64,000 bases of DNA, taken from positions 7,688,001 to 7,752,000 of the forward strand of contig NZ_CP136624.1 in assembly GCF_032917945.1 (NCBI RefSeq), given 5' to 3'. The notes beneath the pieces were generated by a model, which was given only the letters and a program-made list of their open reading frames with translations, had not been told where the DNA came from and made no database searches. The stretch comes from Bradyrhizobium sp. sBnM-33 (lineage in GTDB: Bacteria; Pseudomonadota; Alphaproteobacteria; Rhizobiales; Xanthobacteraceae). Made by a program: the position numbers and the translations under genes. Shown piece by piece: positions 59,268-64,000 of the stretch (within the stretch, counting starts at the first letter, position 1; the number at the start of each line of letters is the position of its first letter).

Positions 59268-61022
59268 TTACTGGGTTGTCTTCGATGCCGCAAGAATAAG
59301 GCGGTCGGACGGCGGCAGGTCGAAGCGCGGCTCAATGCCCAGCAGCGGACCGATGCGGGCAATCACCTTGCCGCCGGTCGGCACCGCGTTCCAGCCCGAG
59401 GTGATGAAGCCATGGGTTTCCGGCAGCGCCTTCGGCTCATCCAGCATGACCAGTAACTGGTATTGCGGATTGTCGGCCGGGATGATGGCGGTGAAGGAGT
59501 TGAGCACCTGTTTCTTGGAATAGCGGCCGTTGACCACCTTTTCCGAGGTGCCAGTCTTGCCGCCGATATAATAGCCCTTCACGTCGGCCTTCTTGGCGGT
59601 TCCGATCTCGGCATTCAGCCGCATCAGATAGCGCATCTTGTCGGAAGTTTCGGTTCGCAGCACCTTCTTGGCGATGGCCCGCGCCTCCTCTTCCGACCGC
59701 TTGAGGAAGGTCGGGGGAATCAGGAGACCGCCATTGATGCAGGCGTTGATGCCCATCACCGCCTGCAGCGGCGCCACCGCGATGCCATGGCCGAAGGAAG
59801 CCGTGATGGTGTTGAGCTCGGTCCAGCGCTTCGGCACGATTGGCGAAGCGCTTTCCGGCAGTTCGGTGCGCAGCCGGTCCATCTGGCCGAGCTTTTTCAG
59901 GAATGCTTTGTGCGCTTCCACGCCTTGCGCCAGCGCAATCTTGGCCGCGCCGACATTGGACGAGAAGGTGAACACTTCCGACAGCGTGATCGCGCGGCCG
60001 ACCGGATGGGTGTCGTGAATGGTGAACTTGCCGAACTTCAGCGTCCCGCGCCCGTCATAGAGCGTGTTGAGGTTGGCCTTGCCGGAATCCAGCGCCATCG
60101 CCAGCGTCAGCGCCTTGAAGGTCGAGCCCATTTCGAACACGCCAGTGGTCAGGCGGTTGATGCGCTCGGGGTCGTGCGCCTCTTTCGGATTGTTCGGATC
60201 GAAATCCGGCAGCGACACCAGGGCCACGATTTCGCCGGTCCGGACGTTGGAGACGAGGCCGGAGGCCGCCTTGGCCTTGTACTTCTCTTTCGCCTTCAGC
60301 AGCTCGTCCCGCAGCGCGTGCTCGACGCGCAGGTCGATCGACAGTTCGACCGGCTTCTGCAGCCGATCGGTGGCGAAGCCGGCGCGGTGCAGGTCGGCCA
60401 GGCCATTATTGTCCAGCCACTTCTCCATCCCGGCGATGCCCGCGTTATCGATGTTGACGAGGCCGATCAGATGCGCGACCGCGGCGCCGGTCGGGTAGAC
60501 GCGCTTGTTCTCACGCAGGAAACCGATGCCAGGAATGCCGAGCTTGTGGATGTCGTGCTGCTGTTTTGGTGTGATCTCGCGCTTCAGCCAGACAAAGCCC
60601 TTGCGCGATGATAGGCGCGTGCGCGCCTCCGCCGTGTCGAGGTCCGGCAGCGCTGCGGTCAAAAGTTCGATCGCCTCGTCCTTGTCGATGATGCGCCTGG
60701 GCTCGCCGAACAGGCTCGGCGCTTTGACGTCGGTCGCCAGCACCTCGCCGTTGCGGTCGACGATGTCGGGCCGCGCGGTTGCAATCGCGTCCTGCGAGGC
60801 GGTGCGGCGGCCGCCGTGGCTGTCGGCGCCGACCGCGAACATCACCAGACGTCCGGCGAGCACGGCATAGATCGCTGCGAACAGCAGGATCGCAAGTCCC
60901 ACGCGCGCACGCGCCTTGGCGGCACGGTCGACGTTACGCCCGTAGAGCAGGCTGCGGATCAGCCGCCGCCGCCACGGTTCCGCGGGCTTTCGCGCCGTAT
61001 TCGTCAGCGCCCGTCCGGTCAT
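59268..61022 (-). CDS. ftsI: Septal peptidoglycan transpeptidase FtsI (class B PBP)
   Basis: This is a 584-residue protein. A membrane anchor (about 40-65) is followed by the pedestal domain (ATARPDIVDRNGEVLATDVK). The transpeptidase motifs are SxxK in FEMGSTFKALTLA (Ser about 302), SxN in FSSNVGAAKIAL, and KTG in IGGKTGTSEKVVNGRY. It cross-links septal peptidoglycan with FtsW. Its start overlaps the ftsL stop. Confidence 0.96.
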   Translation of the reverse strand: MTGRALTNTARKPAEPWRRRLIRSLLYGRNVDRAAKARARVGLAILLFAAIYAVLAGRLVMFAVGADSHGGRRTASQDAIATARPDIVDRNGEVLATDVKAPSLFGEPRRIIDKDEAIELLTAALPDLDTAEARTRLSSRKGFVWLKREITPKQQHDIHKLGIPGIGFLRENKRVYPTGAAVAHLIGLVNIDNAGIAGMEKWLDNNGLADLHRAGFATDRLQKPVELSIDLRVEHALRDELLKAKEKYKAKAASGLVSNVRTGEIVALVSLPDFDPNNPKEAHDPERINRLTTGVFEMGSTFKALTLAMALDSGKANLNTLYDGRGTLKFGKFTIHDTHPVGRAITLSEVFTFSSNVGAAKIALAQGVEAHKAFLKKLGQMDRLRTELPESASPIVPKRWTELNTITASFGHGIAVAPLQAVMGINACINGGLLIPPTFLKRSEEEARAIAKKVLRTETSDKMRYLMRLNAEIGTAKKADVKGYYIGGKTGTSEKVVNGRYSKKQVLNSFTAIIPADNPQYQLLVMLDEPKALPETHGFITSGWNAVPTGGKVIARIGPLLGIEPRFDLPPSDRLILAASKTTQ

Positions 61023-61411
61023 TGCTGATCTCCCGGTGCGGGCACGGAGCCGGTTGTGGGCGGAGCCTCGGCGGCAGCCTCGATGGTGTTGATCATCGCG
61101 CCGATCGGATCGGGAGCGCCCGGCCGCGCAAAGGCCGGCGGCCGTTCCGGCAAATTCTTCAGTTGGTCATATTGCGTGGCGACCAGCGGCTTCAGGCTGA
61201 GATGACGCTCGGCAAGTCCCTGCAGCCGCAGCGGCGCATCGAGCTTGGCCCATTCCGCGCGCAGCGCCGCAATCGCATCGCGCTGCTCGCGTATCTCGGC
61301 GTTCAGCCGGAGCACACGCTCGACGCGCGCGGTCGATTCCATCTTGATCCGGTAGACATAGGCCGCCGCGAACACCAGCACACCGATGACGAGGAAGTGG
61401 ATGATCCGCAC
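61019..61411 (-). CDS. ftsL: Cell division protein FtsL
   Basis: GTG at 61411, 6 nt after GGGGAGG, begins VRIIHFLVIGVLVFAAAYVYRIK, the usual alphaproteobacterial FtsL start, and gives 130 residues. A longer frame from an ATG at 61450 would run back inside rsmH. One membrane helix (about 4-22) is followed by a leucine-zipper-like coiled coil (about 28-75) and a Pro/Ala-rich tail. It is a divisome scaffold with FtsQ and FtsB. It starts 2 bp after the rsmH stop. Confidence 0.88.
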   Translation of the reverse strand: MRIIHFLVIGVLVFAAAYVYRIKMESTARVERVLRLNAEIREQRDAIAALRAEWAKLDAPLRLQGLAERHLSLKPLVATQYDQLKNLPERPPAFARPGAPDPIGAMINTIEAAAEAPPTTGSVPAPGDQQ

Positions 61412-61413
61412 GA

Positions 61414-62409
61414 TCAGCCTCCCCTCATCACGTCGGCAAGCGTAGGCCACGCCGGCAGACGGCCTGCTGCATGCGCCGGCGCCGCGGTGCGCTCGGCAGC
61501 GCGCAGTTTTGCCGAACGCGCGCGCGGATTGGCGGCAAGCTCGGCTTCACCGGCGGTAATCGGACGCTTCGTCAGAATCTGAAAACTCGGTGCGGCCTGT
61601 GCGATCTCAGGCAAATGCCGCGAACCGCCGCCAGCCTTGCCGCGCGCGTTGAGGAAATCCTTGACGATGCGATCTTCCAGCGAATGGAACGAGACGACCA
61701 CCAGCCGCCCGCCGGGCTTCAGCACGCGCTCGGCCGCCGCCAGCGCGAGATGCAGCTCGTCGAGTTCAGCGTTGACGAAGATCCGCAAGGCCTGGAACGT
61801 CCGCGTCGCCGGGTGAATCTCGTTGGGCTTTGAGCGAACCACCCTGCCGACGATATCGGCCAGTTGTTGGGTGGTCGTAAGAGGCGCCTCTTTCCGCGCC
61901 GCCACGATGGCGCGCGCTACGCCGCGGGAATGGCGCTCTTCGCCAAAAATATAGATGATGTTGGCGAGATCGCTCTCGGAGGCCTTCGCTACCACGTCGG
62001 CCGCCGTCGGTCCGCCGTGCCCCATCCGCATGTCGAGCGGGCCGCCGAGCCGGAACGAGAAACCGCGCTCGGCTTGATCAAGCTGCATCGATGAAACGCC
62101 GACGTCCATCACGACGCCGTCCACCGCGGCTGCGCCTTGCGCCGCGCAGATTTCCGCCAGGTTGGAGAATCGGTCCTCGACCAAGGTCAGCCGGCCGTGG
62201 GACTGCTCGACCAGATCGAATCCGCCGGCAACAGCCGATCGGTCGCGGTCGATGCCGATGACCTGCGTTCCCGGAACATCGAGAATGGCGCGGCTGTAGC
62301 CGCCAGCGCCGAAGGTGGCGTCGACATAGATGCCGCCGTTCCTGGGATTGAGCATCTCGACCGCCTCGCGGCCGAGCACCGAGATGTGGCGCGGCGCAGC
62401 AGGGCTCAT
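61414..62409 (-). CDS. rsmH: 16S rRNA (cytosine(1402)-N4)-methyltransferase
   Basis: ATG at 62409, behind GAGG, begins [20 protein letters not shown] and gives 331 residues; an 81-codon in-frame extension is not family sequence. SAM-binding motifs are [19 protein letters not shown] and [46 protein letters not shown] (key [11 protein letters not shown] and GPLDMRM) and [17 protein letters not shown] are family hallmarks. It is the first gene of the dcw series here. Confidence 0.96.
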   Translation of the reverse strand: MSPAAPRHISVLGREAVEMLNPRNGGIYVDATFGAGGYSRAILDVPGTQVIGIDRDRSAVAGGFDLVEQSHGRLTLVEDRFSNLAEICAAQGAAAVDGVVMDVGVSSMQLDQAERGFSFRLGGPLDMRMGHGGPTAADVVAKASESDLANIIYIFGEERHSRGVARAIVAARKEAPLTTTQQLADIVGRVVRSKPNEIHPATRTFQALRIFVNAELDELHLALAAAERVLKPGGRLVVVSFHSLEDRIVKDFLNARGKAGGGSRHLPEIAQAAPSFQILTKRPITAGEAELAANPRARSAKLRAAERTAAPAHAAGRLPAWPTLADVMRGG

Positions 62410-62874
62410 GCGCCGTCCTCTGGCGTTTTCCAGTCTGTGATACGAAAACTGGATGCGAACGGGCCCATTGCGCCTCAAATCTCTGCGCTTTGCCGGGCTT
62501 TTCCGGCCAAGTGGCCGGGAACAGGCAGGATTGCCGCCTCTCGCCCGGCCCCGCGACCCCTCATTTCCAGACGGAATTTGCTGGGTTGCCATGGCATTTT
62601 CGAGCGTAAAAGAGGGCCTCGGCCGTCCCCAACCGGTTCGGCTCTTCACCACTTAGTAACGGCACTTAGCGTTAAGAAAGCGTTGATGGTCGGCTAAGGG
62701 TTTTGCGCGCTTTCTAGACACTGAAGCCGGTGATGCGCCCCGCACACACCCGATCAAAATTGCAGGGTGGAACTCGGCCGCCGCATTGCGCGGGAACGCA
62801 GTAAATGAATAGTAAACGATATTGCCGCCCTGAACACGATGTTGCCGCTCTGCTGCCCCGTTTGGGTTTAAAAA
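62410..62874. other. Divergent promoter region; no mraZ
   Basis: This 465-bp region separates rsmH from the divergent amidase gene. No minus-strand frame resembling MraZ is present, although mraZ usually precedes rsmH. A/T-rich stretches at 62650-62690 and 62800-62830 could hold promoters for the two directions. Nothing else is recognised. Confidence 0.6.
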
Positions 62875-63741
62875 ATGGCTTCTGGTTCGTTCACCTCTGC
62901 TGGTATTGATTCGAGGCGTCAACGCGCCCTCCCCGTTCCCAGGGCCAACGCCGACATGCAGACCTTTACCCCGGATTCCTCGATCGCATCCGACGTCATC
63001 CCGTCGCCGAACCATGGCGACCGCAACAACGGCCGCGTCGCCGACATGATCTTGCTGCACTACACCGGCATGCCGGATGTGGAAGGTGCGATCGCCCAGC
63101 TCTGCACCCCCGGCACCGACGTTTCAGCCCATTACATCGTGCTGGAGGACGGCCGCATCGTGCAGTGCGTGCCGGAAGCCAAGCGCGCCTGGCACGCTGG
63201 CGTATCCTTTTGGGCCGGCGAGGAAGACATCAATTCCTGCTCGATCGGCGTCGAGATCATCAATCGCGGCCACGACTGGGGCTATCCGGATTTCCCGTCG
63301 CGCCAGATCGCCGCCGTGATCGCGCTGTGCCGCGGCATCATCCTCCGCCGCAAGATATCCGCGCATCGCGTGCTCGCGCATTCCGATGTTGCGCCGGCGC
63401 GCAAGAAGGACCCGGGCGAAAAATTCCCGTGGCACTTGCTGGCGAATTCCGGCGTCGGTCATTGGGTGCAGCCGGCGCCGATCGTGCGCGGCGAAACGCT
63501 CAAGCTCGGCAGCATCTCAGACGACGTCGCCAACATGCAGGCGGCACTGGCCAAATACGGCTACAAGATCCCGACCCACGGCAAGTTCGACGGTCCGACC
63601 ATGGAAGTGGTCACCGCGTTCCAGCGCCACTTCCGCCCCGCGCGCGTCGACGGCATCGCCGATCACTCGACCATGAGCACGCTGCACGCGCTGTTAGCCA
63701 GCCTGCCGGCGGAGGCGACGACGGTGGCTGCAGCCAAGTAA
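62875..63741 (+). CDS. N-acetylmuramoyl-L-alanine amidase with peptidoglycan-binding domain
   Basis: This is a 288-residue protein. The amidase_2/PGRP-type domain (about 45-190) holds the zinc residues in ILLHYTGMPD and VLAHSDVAPARKKDPGEKFPW, with DVSAHYIVLEDGRIVQCV between them, as in AmiD. A C-terminal PG_binding_1 domain (about 215-275, DDVANMQAALAKYGYKI) follows. No signal peptide or lipobox is seen: the first 27 residues are polar, and an ATG at 62956 (MQTFTPDSS) is an alternative start. The E. coli relative AmiD is a lipoprotein, so the location here may be cytoplasmic, as for AmpD (inference). Confidence 0.88.
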   Translation: MASGSFTSAGIDSRRQRALPVPRANADMQTFTPDSSIASDVIPSPNHGDRNNGRVADMILLHYTGMPDVEGAIAQLCTPGTDVSAHYIVLEDGRIVQCVPEAKRAWHAGVSFWAGEEDINSCSIGVEIINRGHDWGYPDFPSRQIAAVIALCRGIILRRKISAHRVLAHSDVAPARKKDPGEKFPWHLLANSGVGHWVQPAPIVRGETLKLGSISDDVANMQAALAKYGYKIPTHGKFDGPTMEVVTAFQRHFRPARVDGIADHSTMSTLHALLASLPAEATTVAAAK

Positions 63742-63765
63742 TTTCAATCTCGGCCGTTGTCCTGC

Positions 63766-63848
63766 CGTCATGGCCGGGCTTGTCCCGGCCATCCACGTCT
63801 CAACATAAGGGAAGACGTGGATGCCCGGGACAAGCCCGGGCATGACGG
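63766..63848. repeat. Intergenic palindromic repeat (CGTCATGGCCGGGC family)
   Basis: CGTCATGGCCGGGCTTGTCC pairs with GGACAAGCCCGGGCATGACG, with inner arms CATCCACGTCT and AGACGTGGATG. It ends directly at the stop codon of the sigma factor gene and lies between convergent genes, where it could terminate both. Confidence 0.85.
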
Positions 63849-64000
63849 CTAGGAATCCATCTCCGCAATTCTTCGCGCATACAGCCTTCGCAGCGGCTCC
63901 AACTGCGTCGTAGCCGTCGCCTCCTGATACGCCTCCCGCGCCGCGTCCTGCCGCCCAAGCCGGCGCAACAAATCAGCGCGGACGGCCGGCAGCAGCTCAT
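63849..64000 (-). CDS. C-terminal end of an ECF-type RNA polymerase sigma factor (5' part beyond window)
   Basis: The frame enters from the right edge and reads LLPAVRADLLRRLGRQDAAREAYQEATATTQLEPLRRLYARRI (key LLPAVRADLLRRLGR), stopping at TAG 63851-63849. This TPR-like ending is that of the DUF6596-containing ECF sigma factors (ECF42 type), often paired with YCII-domain proteins. Only about 49 residues are visible, so the call rests on the tail alone. Confidence 0.6.
   Translation of the reverse strand, partial: ELLPAVRADLLRRLGRQDAAREAYQEATATTQLEPLRRLYARRIAEMDS

Overview
The window reads as chromosome of a high-GC alphaproteobacterium of the Hyphomicrobiales, most likely Bradyrhizobium or a close relative. 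The grounds are GC-biased codons, a complete dcw (division and cell wall) cluster running into lpxC, bamD, recN and ligA, a very long FtsZ linker, and many intergenic palindromic repeats of the kind common in that genus. No rRNA, tRNA, CRISPR array, insertion sequence or phage gene is visible.

Region 1 (1-10 kb). A sensory adenylate/guanylate cyclase, cut by the left edge, is divergent from a group of envelope redox and metal genes: a CcdA-type thiol transporter, a DoxX protein, and a periplasmic DUF255 thioredoxin-fold protein whose reading frame is broken near its C-terminus. These lead into a bufferin-type RiPP (modified peptide) locus. It has two tandem exported six-cysteine precursors (BufA2 type), the MNIO/DUF692 maturase BufB and the DUF2063 partner BufC. 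Both precursors carry the same promoter-like element, GTAAC(C/T)-N16-CGTA, and both are followed by a strong hairpin. Overlapping start/stop codons then link bufC to a creatininase-fold protein that has lost metal ligands and to an exported HExxH metalloprotease. This is the most interesting region of the window.

Region 2 (10-34.6 kb) is mixed metabolism and transport: an MFS exporter with a divergent LysR regulator, an FAD-linked oxidase, a thioesterase, an AraC-TPR regulator divergent from a methyltransferase and an alpha/beta hydrolase, a UvrD-family helicase with a repeat-derived segment inserted in frame, an ABC-2 exporter, an L,D-transpeptidase, a YeeE/YedE sulfur-transport pair, a membrane-anchored spermidine-synthase-like protein, a PYROXD2-like oxidoreductase, a lone Flp pilin, prmA, a pepP-like peptidase and a Bcr/CflA exporter lying between two copies of one repeat family.

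Region 3 (34.6-62.4 kb) is on the minus strand. In transcription order it is rsmH-ftsL-ftsI-murE-murF-mraY-murD-[DUF5107]-ftsW-murG-murC-murB-ddl-ftsQ-ftsA-ftsZ-lpxC-bamD-recN-ligA. Several junctions overlap by 4 nt (murE/murF, ftsL/ftsI, ftsQ/ftsA). Two oddities stand out: an exported DUF5107 protein sits between murD and ftsW, and no mraZ is found upstream of rsmH. The window ends with a plus-strand N-acetylmuramoyl-L-alanine amidase and the tail of an ECF sigma factor.

Coordinates come from reading the sequence and from start-site reasoning (Shine-Dalgarno sites, signal peptides, family N-termini). No database search was run. Family names are recognition calls, and functions beyond the family are marked as inference.
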